64,000 nt of DNA, from assembly GCA_022539475.1 (NCBI GenBank), contig VCMS01000131.1, positions 1-64,000 of the forward strand, written 5' to 3'. Both the position numbers and the translations under genes were made by a program. Below are positions 44,585 to 54,832 of this stretch, piece after piece. The notes beneath the pieces were generated by a model, which was not told the origin of the DNA, searched no databases, and was given only the letters and a program-made list of their open reading frames with translations. Source of the stretch: Gracilaria domingensis. Taxonomy: Eukaryota; Rhodophyta; Florideophyceae; Gracilariales; Gracilariaceae. Numbering within the stretch: position 1 is the first letter of the stretch; each line of letters opens with the position of its first letter.

Positions 44585-45487
44585 TCAAAGCTGGGGGAAT
44601 GGGGAGGGGGATAACTTTTGCTTAACAACGATGACGTAGTTTGTATGAAAAGGAGCGGAGTCACCGCCTACGATGTTTCTTTCTTGGCGGGAAAAGTCGT
44701 AGAAGTACGCGTTCCTAAACTGAAAGTCGGAGAAAGAAGTAGGGAAGCCAACGAGAGTTTTCCCATATGCAAGAAGTCGCCCAACGGTCTCTTTCAGGTT
44801 GAAAGTAGTACCTGTCTTAAGCGAAACTATCTTCAACAGCTCTTTCATTATTGTGAGCACAACCGTACTGCACTCAGTAGCGACTATGTCCATAGGAATA
44901 AAACCCCTTGAGGCCCCGACGATGTTGAACGCTGATAGCCACACGAGCTTCTCATAATAGCTTACGAGAAATGTGTCTTCGTCGACAACCCCGCAAGTGA
45001 GACCCATAGACCTAAACCTGTCTGCAACGTTGGAGGCCCACTTTTCTGTTGCGACAGTGAGACCATCCGGACTTTGAGGAGTGACACCATCCTGCGGAGC
45101 TGCGTTTCTTGAGGAGACACCAACGTATAGGACAACTTTTGAACATTTGTCCACACCGAGCTTCGACACCAATGGTATGATGTCTCCATTCTGGAAGAAA
45201 ACGAGATTCTCTCTGAGCAAATAAGGTCAAGCATGAAGTACGGTCTTCAGGGTGTTCGTTCTTCCACAAATTAGTATCGGTACATCAGAAAGATGAGAGG
45301 TAGCAGCCATGCTGCAGAATTCGTGTGCGGAAATGACCGTATCTTCTTCGTTCGCCAGCATGGTACCTATACGCCCCCTTCCAACAATAACGGCCCGAGT
45401 CCTTCGGGCGGAAGATGAGGCCTGAGAGACGTCAGAGTATCTGCGACTCGGAGGCGGAGTCGGAGGCATGTCGGACTGGGAGTTCAT
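44585..45487 (-). pseudogene. Ketopantoate reductase-like (ApbA/PanE family) with one in-frame stop
   Basis: About 300 codons from the Met at 45487 (MNSQSDMPPTPPPSRR), which precedes a Rossmann start AVIVGRGRIGTML (GxGxxG). Then PILICGRTN, a TGA at 45227-45229, LRENLVFFQNGDIIPLVSKL (family: lvFxQNG), LTVATEKWASNVADRF, GVVDEDTF and YEKLVWLSAFNIVGA (family: wxKlxxNaxxN). ApbA/PanE enzymes reduce 2-dehydropantoate with NADPH; plant and algal relatives are poorly characterised. The frame is otherwise intact across 300 codons. It is divergent from the epimerase copy, with about 465 bp between starts. Confidence 0.6.
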
Positions 45488-45898
45488 TGCAAGTGTTCGA
45501 TTGTTTTTGTGTGACGATAAAAATGGAAGATGGGGCGGAGAACTGCTGGGGTAAAGAGTGATACTTAAGTACAAACGGTTGGGAAGCGCAGAACGGGAAC
45601 ATGGTTCACTTTGTGAAAGTGAGCGAAATGTATGATATGTGATTGTACTGAATGAATGATAGGGCTTGTATGAGACGACAAGCCACAAAGTGTGATGAGG
45701 TTTTATGAAAAGTAGGTGGAAGAGTAGAAAGTGTACAATGAATGAAACTGATTTCGAACCTGAGTTGTAAAGTAGTTGTAAAGTACGAGTTACGGGGAGC
45801 TTGAATACAGGATGAAAGGAGCCATTTTGGCTTCATAAATGACGTGAACCGGTTCTATAGCTTCACTCGGATTGCCATAATCTTCTTTTTTATTGAGG

Positions 45899-45906
45899 TA
45901 TAAAAG
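45899..45906 (+). promoter_or_regulatory. TATA box upstream of the epimerase copy
   Basis: TATAAAAG, 47 bp before the ATG at 45953, a spacing that leaves a short leader after a start site about 30 bp downstream. The promoter still looks usable although the gene is broken. Confidence 0.55.
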
Positions 45907-45952
45907 GGGGGTGTGTGTGGGAAGGACGGGTTTGGCGTTACTGAAGTTATCG

Positions 45953-46660
45953 ATGTTCAGTATGGGTTCTCGTTTAATTATAGCGCCATCAATTTTGGCT
46001 TCACACTTTGCTCTCCTTTCAGATGAAGCGAGTGCAATGGAAGAGGCTGGAGCGGAGTGGTTGCATATATATGTAATGGATGGTCATTTTGTGGCGAACC
46101 TTACTGTTGGACCGCGTGTTTTGAAAACGTTGCGGAGGCATACGAAATTGTTTTTGGACTGTCATCTGATGGTATCAGATCCTGGGCGCTGGATAAAAGA
46201 CCTTGCAGAAGCAGGCGCAGACGGATTCACATTTCATATCGAGAGTGTGGCCAAGGGACTAGAAAAGTGCGAGGTACCAACTGAGGAGGAGAACGTGGTG
46301 TTGAAGGAATTATGTAACCGAATTAAAAGGATGTGAATGCAGGTTGGAGTTGCGTTGCGCCCGAATACGTCTATAAAGGTCGAAGAAGCACTTATGAAGG
46401 AAGGAGTTGTAGACATGTTATTGCTGATGACGGTGGAGCCAGGGTTTGGAGGACAGGCGTTTATGGAGGGTGTTCTTGATAAGGTGCGACATGCAAGGGA
46501 GTTGTACCCAAGAATAGGGATATAGGTGGATGGGGGTATTGGACTGAGTACTGTGAAAGGAGTAGTGAAGGCCGGTGCAAACATTTCAGTTGCAGGATCT
46601 GCCATCTTTGACTCGAGTAACCCAGCTCATGTCATAGCTGGTTTTCGAAAGGTTGGTTAG
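45953..46660 (+). pseudogene. RPE: Ribulose-phosphate 3-epimerase with two in-frame stops
   Basis: The enzyme interconverts ribulose-5-phosphate and xylulose-5-phosphate in the pentose phosphate and Calvin cycles. The 235-codon frame has no indels and aligns end to end with the cytosolic type: IIAPSILASHF, VMDGHFVANLTVGP, LDCHLMVSDP, MQVGVALRPNT, MTVEPGFGGQAFME, VDGGIG and ISVAGSAIF. TGA at 46334-46336 lies where the family has Gly (xGMKVG), TAG at 46523-46525 where it has Glu (IEVDGG). The metal-ligand Asp of LHxDVMDG is Tyr (TAT). The other three ligands, His, His and Asp, remain. It is a recent pseudogene. Confidence 0.9.
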
Positions 46661-46734
46661 AGATAGTAGCATAAAATTATTGTTTATTACATTGTTACCT
46701 TTACGTGTTATCACGACTATATTCTCCGTCTCCA

Positions 46735-47060
46735 TTGGAGATGTATTTCTCTTGTATCACAACCGGGAAAGGATGTGAGAGAACATCAATATATCCCCAG
46801 TCGACGCTGAGAGGGAGGATGAACTACTCTACGTGCTATCATTGTTACCCATCCGGTGTCGAGTGGTGACATATTCTTTTTTTGTCACAACCTGGAAAGG
46901 GTATGACGGAAGAAGAAGATGCCCCCAGTCGAGACAGAGAGTGAGCTACTCTAAGTACAATCACTAGTCCCTAGCTTGCCTCCACTGGCAATATCTTCCT
47001 GTTTTGCTAGAACCATCGAGTGAGGTTATGGTGGAAGATAAAAATATCGCCGGTCGAGGC
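46735..47060 (+). repeat. Imperfect tandem repeat of about 125-130 bp, 2.5 units
   Basis: Units start near 46748, 46877 and 47001 with TGTATCACAACCGGGAAAGG, TTGTCACAACCTGGAAAGGG and TTGCTAGAACCATCGAG. Each continues with a CCCAGTCGA or CCGGTCGAG block and GAG-rich sequence. It lies immediately upstream of coiled-coil copy 2 and could act as its promoter repeats. Confidence 0.6.
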
Positions 47061-47300
47061 GAGGTGGGTGGGGATTATGTGAGCGCGAAAGAGGAGACAG
47101 AGAGGTGGCGCTTAAATAGTGGAATGTGCGGAGGTGTACAGTAGATGTTTTGGCGGGAAATGGGATGAGGGAAACAGGGACAATCATGGTGCTGGATATA
47201 GCCCGTGTGGTTGGACAGTGGGGGTGGACAGCACAGTTTAGCTCGATTGCACTGTATCGCAGCGGAAACTTCGATCCAACTACTACTTCTTCTTCTGAAG

Positions 47301-48299
47301 ATGTCGAACGGATACGTGAAGGATGAGGAGCTGTTGGCGCTGTTGGAGGGGGAGGAGGTACCGCAGAGGCCGTCACCAAAGCGGGAAGAGGACGTGATTA
47401 CGGCGGCTGGTCGGATGTCGCAGATGAAGGAAGTGGCCGATGAAGGAAAGAAGTGTGAAGCGAGGAGAGGGGATGGTGATGAGGTGGAGAAGGGTGTAGA
47501 ATTGGAGGTGGAGGGGGTCGCAATGCAGAGAAGGGGTGCGGTGCATCTGAGTCAGTTAGAGGTTGGAGACCAGATAGAGAGTGGGGGCGGAGAGGATGAC
47601 AGGGAGATGCGGTTTGTGGGGAAGATGAAGGCGAGGGTGGGGATGTTGGGGTTGGTGATGAAGGAGCAACTGGACGATGGAATTGTGGGAGTGGTAGTGG
47701 TGTTTCGGTTGAGGCGATTTCGAGCCTGCGGAATTCGTTGTCGGTATTGGAAGTGGAGATGAGAAATCATGTGTATGGGATAGTGGAGTGTGCGGGAAGG
47801 GACGTTGGAGAGTTGCGGGAGGAGAATCGGGTTCTGAACGAGAGATTGGACGTGCTGGAGAAGGAGGTGAAGGAGCTGGGCAAGAGGCAAAGATTGGTGG
47901 AAGAGGAGACGGTGAAAGGAGGTGTGGAGGGAAAGACGGAGAAGGGAAGTGTGGGAAGGGTGGCGGTGCAGAAGCGGTCCCCTGTGACATAGAAGACAAA
48001 GGGTGGTGGGGTTGGGGATGGGAAGAGCCGTCTGAAGAAGAGGCGTGAGGAGATGAAGAAGGTGGTGGAGGAGGTGCGGCGGGAGGGAGTCGGAGCTCCG
48101 GTGGTGACTGGGTTTAGGAGTGCGGCGGAGGTAGCGCGGACTGCGAAGGGGATTCTGAGGGGACAGGAGGAGAGAAGGATGGGAGGGATTTGAAGCCGTT
48201 TTGGGGCGAGGCGGGTATACGAGAAGGGGGAGAGTTGTCCACCTGACTTCTACAAAATGACGTTTTCGGAGACGGAGAGAGAGGATCCGAACCCGTGAT
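47301..48299 (+). pseudogene. Unknown coiled-coil protein family, copy 2 (frameshifted)
   Basis: Sister of the unit at 635-1480. It starts MSNGYVKDEELLALLEGEE, then VHLSQLEVG, KEQLDDGIVG, and after a one-base shift near 47690 continues as VSVEAISSLRNSLSVLEVEM, a Glu/Arg/Leu coiled coil (VGELREENRVLNERLDVLEK) and RSPVT. A TAG follows at about 47989, but the frame continues with SRLKKRREEMKKVVEE; the last segment (DFYKMTFSETERE) is in a third phase. Both copies are broken at different places, so intact members should exist elsewhere. Function unknown; the coiled coil and basic motif suggest a nucleic-acid-associated or structural protein. Confidence 0.6.
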
Positions 48300-48525
48300 G
48301 GGCGAGAAATGGGTAAATAGCGGGGGTGGTGTGGACTGGGAAGAAGTGATGGGATGATTGAGATGGGATGAGTTGCGATTGGCATTGCAACATGGAATAA
48401 AATGGAATCGCAAACTAGCACGAGTGCAGTTTTGAGGGAGGATCGCGGAAAAGACTGAATGGGGTGGTGCGGCGAAGTAGAACCTCTACAAAAACTAGGG
48501 GACCCAAGAACTAAACTGCGCGAAA

Positions 48526-48600
48526 TGGAATTTAATATTCCAAAATTTCTTAATTTTTTGAGTGCCAGCCTCTGCTACCCTCTCGCGCGGCCCAAATTGC
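48526..48600 (+). repeat. Conserved 3' flank of the coiled-coil family, copy 2
   Basis: TGGAATTTAATATTCC, then TTAATTTTTTGAGTGC and CCCTCTCGCGCGGCCC, matching 1720-1790 in order and spacing. Confidence 0.55.
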
Positions 48601-48802
48601 CCCAAAACTAGCTTAGTTTCCAAAGCGAACAGACTATATTCCACTTTGCAGAACACAGACGTTGGTTTTGTCTAGATATAAGCCAAGTCCTTTCAATTGA
48701 CTACAAATTCAATCAATTCGAGATCAAACAAATAAATTTCGAACTTCAGTACCACGTGTGTTTCAATCAACATGGTTTGCTACACCACTTTCCCTCAGCC
48801 GC

Positions 48803-48807
48803 AAGAT
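48803..48807. other. Target-site duplication AAGAT (Copia element, left)
   Basis: AAGAT precedes the lower LTR; the same five bases follow the upper LTR at 54945-54949. Confidence 0.85.
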
Positions 48808-48989
48808 TGAGAAAAGACGGGAACGATGGCAGACCAGCCGTGTGGCCGACGGTGGTCAAGCCCTTCATTGGGTTGAATGCTACGTGGGCACTATGCGTGG
48901 GCACTATGCGTGATAGCAGCGTGATGAGCTGGTGACGGAAGAGCTCTGCGCGCATCCGAGCTAAGCGCACCGACAGGTCCATGATAACA
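48808..48989 (-). repeat. 3' LTR of the Copia element
   Basis: 182 bp, TGTTATCA...TTTTCTCA on the sense strand. The upper LTR (54847-54944) is the same sequence with about 84 bp deleted between two TATCA words. Confidence 0.8.
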
Positions 48990-49018
48990 CACCCACCGAT
49001 GGGTGGAGGGGTCTGTTG

Positions 49019-49512
49019 TCACCCTGTTCTGCTCGCTGGTGGTCTCACTTTCAGAAGTATGACATTTCTTTCGAAGGCTTGAGGTTTTAGAGCCTTGGTC
49101 ATTATGTCAGAGCGCTGCTCGGCGGATGGAACGTGGTTGGCACTGATGTGTTTCTGTGCGATGTGATGCCTCAAGAAGTGGTGCCGTAGGTCCAAGTATT
49201 TGCGGCGCTTGGTAGCGCCTTGTTGAAGCGCCGCTCCGATGGCGGCCTCATTATCCATTCGGAGCGGGATGGCTGTGGGAATGGCGAAGCCAAGAAATGA
49301 CCGTATTCTTCTGAACATAAGGGCGTCACGTGTAGCCGATGTTGCTGCGTAACATTCGGCTTCACACATTGAAAGAGCCGGAACCTTTTGCTTGGAAGAG
49401 AACCAATCTATGAGTTTCTTGTGTAAAACGTGGGCCGCACCGGAGGTGGAACATCTGTTGATTGTATCTGCGCCGAAGTCAGCGTCCGAGAATGATACCA
49501 GGGGGTCTGTAG
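49019..49512 (-). pseudogene. Copia RNase H domain
   Basis: Open frame with the Copia RNase H series: FSDADFGAD (first Asp), WFSSKQKVPALSMCEAECYA (Glu), PLRMDNEAAI (Asp), KRRKYLDLRHHFLRHHI, HVPSAEQRSDIMTKAL. It removes the RNA strand during reverse transcription. The catalytic acids are all present, in contrast to the polymerase domain. Confidence 0.85.
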
Positions 49513-49516
49513 GGAC

Positions 49517-50100
49517 TCATTTTGGATAATATAGCCCGTGCTCGTCTGTGGCCTTGAGGTATTTACTGACCGACTTAAGATGTTTCCAGTGTTGGTCTCT
49601 AGGGTTGGTGAGGGCAAGCGCTAGTTTCGCCGTGATAAATCCGATGTCAGGTCGTCTGCAGTCCGCGAGCCATCTCAAGCATCCGACTATTTTGGCGTAT
49701 AGGCTTTTGGGTTGCTTGGACGGTGCATCAGTCGCGTCTGGCGGGTGATATACGAGGCCGGAGGTGTACGGCATTCGCTTGCCGTCGGCTTTTTCAAGAC
49801 TCATGAGTGATAGAATCTGTCGGACGGTGTGTGGCTGCGATAAAGAAATGGCTCCAATAGAATCGGTGGTGATTTTCGGACCAAGGTGTTGTGACGGAAT
49901 TTCAAGGCGTTTAAAGTCATATTCCTTCCGCAGTGCGGCGCAAAGAGAGTCGATGCGTGTCTTTTGAGTGGCAGAGACGACAAAATCGTGAATGTTCAAG
50001 CAGACAATGGTGTAGATTTTTGAACCTTCTCGGTGAACGAATAGCGCTGGATCGTCTGGCGATTGTCCAAACCCGAGAAAGGTGAGGTATTTTCATGCTT
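49517..50100 (-). pseudogene. Copia reverse transcriptase, C-terminal part
   Basis: Frame reads KYLTFLGFGQSPDDPALF, VHREGSKIYTIVCLNIHDFV, LRKEYDFKRLEIPSQHLG, VRQILSLMSLEKADGKRMPY, LYAKIVGCLRWLADCRRPDI and KLALALTNPRDQHW. The catalytic YVDD has become NIHD, so both Tyr and the first Asp are lost. It is directly continuous with 51085-51484 when the solo LTR is ignored. Confidence 0.85.
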
Positions 50101-50105
50101 CTTCC

Positions 50106-51084
50106 TGTATTGGAAATCCCGCTTGGGAGATATGACAATCAAGGTGCTGGAATCCTTGCTCTCTTGGGAGTTAGACTCAGCAGAAGAGCCCTCCATATAC
50201 GGATAGTGCGGGCGTAAAATCGCCCGTACTTCGGAAATACCACGGAGGTGACGGCGAGAATCGCCAAGAGGGGATCTGTAAACAAACATCCGAGAGTCGG
50301 AGATCTCTGATCGGAGGCGGAAGGGGAGGAACACAGGTCGACGGGGTGTCTCGAAGAATAGGGAAAAGATAGGAAGAATGATGGGAAAAAGGGGAAAGGA
50401 AAGAAAAATAAAAGGGGCAAACCCGAGGGCGGGGTCGTGCGACAAGCGACAACAGAGGGCGACCGAGGGTGACGATGTGTATCGAGCCCACGCGGCAGAC
50501 CTTTATACAGAGTCGATACAATATCTGAACACCCGAGTAGCAGACGCCTGCAAGTAAATGTGCGAACACAGTCCGAAGACAAACGGAGTGTCAGATCAGG
50601 GTACCTGAGTGATCCCTTGGGGATGAAATAAGCGGAACCGTACGCGGTTGACCCTCCTCGGAGAGTTGTGCACTACGCGCAGGCGCTCAAGTCAGAGCCA
50701 CGGACAAGGTTGAGTTTACTTTGTGGTGGTGACGGCCAGGTCGCCATCACCTAAGTAGGTTTCCACAAATTAAACTAATAATTAGACTAAGTAGTGCCAA
50801 GTACGGCAGAGCCACACACATGTTGCACTTGTGCAGACCCGCCTTGGCGGCCACTAATTCTAACAACCAATCCAATTTTCTCTGTAACAGAGCCAATCCA
50901 TACACACGTACACGCGATCCACTGCCACAACCAGTTACCAATCCACCAAACCCATCGAGTGCCATCATGCTATATGGTGTCAGAATGCCACCTAACTTCA
51001 TAACCTTGCTGTACAGGCAACTCGGAAAGCCGAGGTGTTATGAGACGGAACACGTCATGAACGCGAAATCGTGATTGCTCTACA
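50106..51084 (-). repeat. Solo LTR 1 of the hairpin LTR family
   Basis: 979 bp, TGTAGAGCAA...CCAATACA on the sense strand, TSD CTTCC at 50101-50105 and 51085-51089. It shares the TGTAG-x-GCAA start with the full element's LTR (TGTAGTGCAA) and aligns with solo LTR 2 over much of its length. Contains hairpins such as ATCCCTTGGGGAT (50611 region) and ACCGTACGCGGT. Pyrimidine-rich blocks give long chance ORFs. Confidence 0.9.
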
Positions 51085-51484
51085 CTTCCAGGAAGTAATG
51101 TCTGGCTGAAGGTGTCTAATACAGGTTGAGAATGAGTTGTCAATCTGGCTCGTTGTGAGCGTAGGAGCCGTTGAATCCTGGATGCTGCTTCACATAGACT
51201 GGCTTGGTATGGAGATTAAGCTCATGTGTAAAAGCCGAAGTGATATCGAAGTGCTCTATGGTGAGGTTGTGTTGCGCGCTGAATGCAAAAAGGAGTCTCA
51301 CTGTGGCCTTCTGGGAGAGATGAGCTGCAGCTTCGTCCGGATTGAAGTCTCCATCTGCAATCATTTTGTCGCTGCGCACAGAACAGAGGGCTTTTCGGCT
51401 TACGATGGCGCCTTCTAGTGTGCGTTTGTATTTGTAGGTCATTGTGGGCGGTATGAGACGTTTGGAGAGTTGGGATTTTGGCAA
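51085..51484 (-). pseudogene. Copia reverse transcriptase, N-terminal part
   Basis: RLIPPTMTYKYKRTLEGAIV, NPDEAAAHLSQKATVRLLFA, HFDITSAFTHELNLHTKPVY (first catalytic Asp in FDITSAF), HPGFNGSYAHNEPD, then stop codons and TPSARHYFLE, which runs into the target site of solo LTR 1. Confidence 0.8.
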
Positions 51485-51571
51485 CCATCTGATGCCGTGG
51501 AGTTAATCCAACTTTTATAGTTCGCGATTGTGGGCTTTTGCCCATGATGCTGCATCCGGATATGCCATGGC

Positions 51572-52306
51572 TTATTTACGACTGGCGGGAGCGGGTTTGT
51601 TGGCAGTGATTGTGTCCGGTGTTGCATGAGGGATATTTGTCTTGAATGCGTTTGAGTGAGTTGCTACATGGTCCTTCTCCACCGTGTAGGGGTGGAAGTT
51701 CGCCGCTGGTATCTGCATGTACTGGCCTCCACCGAGTATCAATACGACGATGTTATGAGGGTTAATGCCAAAGAGGTATCCACATGGGGCGCCGCGGCTG
51801 TCTATTTTTGATTGTGACTGAGTTGCTGTTGGGAGGTAGGCATAGCCCAGTTGGCCGAATTCGAATAATGCGTGTGGGGACGGCGTGGATCCAAAAAGCG
51901 CTGCGTGTGGAGTGCGACCGGTAAACGTGTGTGGGGTGATGTTGTATTTGTATGCTCTGTCGCGGATGGCATTTTCCCAGTATTCATCGCCAAGCCGGCT
52001 ATGTATGAGATTCGCACGTGCTACAGAGCATAGCGTTTGGTTGATTCGCTCCGCAATAGAGATTTGTTGTGGGGTGTACACGGTTGAGTTAATCCGCATT
52101 GTGCCGTGGTTTTGGAGCATGGTGCACACCGCTTTGCTGAGATATTCTTTGGCATTATCGGATAGAAATATGGTTGGACTATTGCTATTGGCATTGTAAA
52201 ATAGACGGATGACGAAGGAGAGTACAGTTGAGAGACCTTGCCTGTTTGGGCTGAAGTGAAGGTATAAGTATCGGCTGTAAGGCTCCAAGAAGGTCGTGAA
52301 GTAGCG
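51572..52306 (-). pseudogene. Copia integrase core
   Basis: RYFTTFLEPYSRYLYLHF, TIFLSDNAKEYLS (second Asp), TVYTPQQISIAERINQTL (catalytic Glu), EYWENAIRDRAYKYNITP and TFTGRTPHAALFGS, then the GKX-like block (GYAYLP, RGAPCGYLFG). Integrase inserts cDNA into the genome. The frame ends at a TAA where a Gln codon is expected (RK-x-AM). The first catalytic Asp lies on the other side of solo LTR 2. Confidence 0.85.
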
Positions 52307-52311
52307 GTTTC

Positions 52312-53281
52312 TGTAGAGCAAAACCCCAGCGATGGGATTGTCTCTCAAGGTGTTTGAGTCCCTGCCCTCTAGACGAGCTGAACTCAGTGGTGAGCTCTCC
52401 GAACACGGATAACGCGGGTGTAAGACCGCCCGAGGTACGGAATATACCTACGGAGGTTGAGAGGTGAACGGCTCTTGATCCAGGAGTCCGGCGAAAATTG
52501 ACGGAGCAGTTGGGAGGAAGGGTACCGAAGAGCGCTGTAAGGCATAGGTAAAAGGGGAAAAAGAAGAGAAAAACCAAGGAGGAACCCTCGACGGGTCGTG
52601 CGACAAGCGGCAACAGATCCGGCGACCGGAGACGGAGGTTGTGTATTAAGCCCATGCGGCAATTACTCTATACAGAGACGCAAAAACCACCTGACACAGG
52701 TAAGCAGCAATCTGCAGGTAAAGATAAGTACAACAATAGTCCGAAGATGGAAGTAAGCCTGAGGGCAACAGCTGTGTAGGTTAGTAGTGCCTGAATGATC
52801 CCGAGGGATGAAGCTAGTTCGTACCGTACGCGGTGACCCTCCCGAGGGAGTTGTGCACTTCGCTCAGGCGAACGTAGTTCAGAGCAGAACTCAATTACCC
52901 TTTACTGTAGAAGGAGGTGACGGGGAGGTTACCTCTTATATCGAAACCGATAAATTAGTTAAACAAAATTGAATAATCTAATGCACACCTAAGCAGCTCC
53001 ATACACGTGGTGCACTTGACAACCCGCGGCAGCGGCCAGCAAAATATACGACAGTCATTCCAGAACATGTCTAAACACACACAATCCTACACACGCGTAC
53101 ACGCGAATAGTACTCATGCATTCCACTTCATGGCCGACCCCTCACGGTGCCGTACCTCAGTACTGGCGAGAAGCATCCCATCTGTGGACCAATACTGATA
53201 CATTCCGGGTACCCGGGATCATTCCTACCAGGGATTAATGAAAGCCATCCCGTGTATGGGGCGAGCACGTTTTGCAGTACA
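52312..53281 (-). repeat. Solo LTR 2 of the hairpin LTR family
   Basis: 970 bp, TGTACTGCAA...GCTCTACA on the sense strand, TSD GTTTC at 52307-52311 and 53282-53286. Conserved with solo LTR 1 around ATCCCGAGGGAT, ACCGTACGCGGT and CTCCCGAGGGAG, where stems are kept though bases differ. Confidence 0.9.
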
Positions 53282-53286
53282 GTTTC

Positions 53287-53510
53287 CGCTCGTGGATGCC
53301 AGCGGCATTGGATGGCATACATCTGAGCTCATGAGCTGGCCGAGGCCATAGTTGTGGGTGGTTTTCAGATGTGCGCGGCGCTTCAGACGGCCTTGTTTAC
53401 ATCAGCTACACGTGATGGTGCGACGGCTTACATTGCGCAGTCGCTGGTCGGGTATGATGTGAAGCGCTGCGAGCCTGGCTAGTTTTGTCGGTGGAGCGTG
53501 ATTATATATC
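53287..53510 (-). pseudogene. Copia integrase zinc-binding region and start of the core
   Basis: LHKWHLIYNHAPPTKLARL and CS-stop-CKQGRLKRRAHL give the H-H-C-C layout of the pre-integrase zinc domain (one stop inside). It is followed by LMSSDVCHPMPLASTSGN, which contains the first catalytic Asp and joins RYFTTFLEPYSRY across solo LTR 2. Confidence 0.75.
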
Positions 53511-53752
53511 AGATGCCACTTGTGCAGCTCGGAGTCCGTTGGTTGTGTCGGTTGTGTTGTCGATGTGGAGTGGGATATCAAGGCGAGCGGTGTCGGTCTG
53601 TATCTGGCTTTATTCCGCGGTGGAGTTTGGTTCGTGGTTCGTGGTGGGTTCCCACGTAGTAGAGGAGCTGGGAGTAGGGAAGCTGGGCGTTTCGGAATCG
53701 GGAGGAAAGTGGCAGACTTTTCTGAGTGGGTTGGTTTGGCTGTGCTGTGTTG

Positions 53753-54300
53753 TTATTTAAGGTTGAGAGTGTAGCAGATACGCCGCGACCAGGCTATTTC
53801 CAGCGGTTTAATTCGTAGAGTGCGATCTACGATATAGGCTTCATTTTGTGTAAAGATGACTGGACCGAAGTCTCGAGTCAAAGCAGGGACAGAAATGAGG
53901 TTTTCTTGTATATTATCCCTGATGAGTGTGGCCAGAGTGAGTGTGTTTTCAGTGTAACTGATCAGGTATAATGTTTTCTTCCTCTTGGTCTGTAAGGTGT
54001 GTCGGAAAGCAGAGTAGGTAACGGTGGGTGTACTGAGGTCAGTTTCATCTCTTGTGATGTGAGACACATTAGTGGTGTGTGCGGCTGAGTCTAGAGTGTA
54101 CGTAAGCGGTGGGTTGTCTTCCTCTTTGAGCATTAGACCTAGCTGTAGCGTCTGCATGGATTGAATGATCTCTGCAGTTATGGCGCCATTGGAGGCAGAT
54201 GCTTGTTTGACTGAAGATCTGCTACGGTTTTGGCGAAAGCGTGAGGCTTTGATGTTATCAATTTTTTGTTGAGTTCTAGAATAGTGTGGCGCAGACTGCG
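53753..54300 (-). pseudogene. Copia Gag end and aspartic protease
   Basis: The Met-to-stop frame is 54157-53753, open upstream to about 54300 (Arg/Ser/Gln-rich, Gag-like). YTLDSAAHTTNVSH is the Copia protease active site (usual DSGA; Gly is Ala here). ENLISVPALTRDFGPVIF matches NLxSVxxLxxxGxxVxF. The protease would process the Gag-Pol polyprotein. Confidence 0.8.
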
Positions 54301-54832
54301 GTTGCTGATGGCACCGTAGCAGCCCCGATATCTGCCATTATCTTCTCTAAAGAAGGTCCTTGTGCGTTGGCCCTGTTACTTGTGCGCCGCACTGAAGAAT
54401 GATGGAGTAGCCAAAGTTTGTTAAGATAGAATGCTTTTGTACTGTTATATAAGCGTTGTTGCGTGTTTTGATGGTACCCAGAGGGTTGTTAATCATCATA
54501 AAGATCGTGTTTTAAGCGAAGCGGTTATCAAGACCAATTGTTGCGGAATAAATTTGATTGTCAAGCGGTGATCCGAAATTTCAGGCGTTTGCGCGACACT
54601 CCGTTTGCGCCTGATAGCGATATATTTGGCAATGTATTTAGCAATTCTGTCTGTTTGGCGTAAAATTGTTAGCTTTGGTCGTAAGGAAGTAATTCTTTTT
54701 CGTGGGCTCGGAATTTAGTTTGTCAAGAATGGTTTAAAAAACTTTATGTTAGAGCTAATTTTAGTGAACACGGGAGCAAAGTTTGTACCGCAGATCGGTT
54801 GCGTGGTGTTTGTTGGGTTGCGCGGTGGGTCG

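Noticed and set aside
43093-46660. Alternative genetic code to explain the in-frame stops
   Set aside because: TAA, TAG and TGA all occur as internal stops and all three also end intact ORFs in the window, so no single reassignment works.
50139-50582. Pro/Phe/Ser-rich ORF and its look-alike at 52185-52655
   Set aside because: Both are read from pyrimidine tracts of the solo LTRs and are not conserved in frame between the two copies.
50970-50990. Plus-strand TGGTGTCAGAATGCC resembling a primer-binding site
   Set aside because: It lies inside solo LTR 1, whose ends are fixed by TG/CA termini and the CTTCC duplication; a PBS cannot be there.
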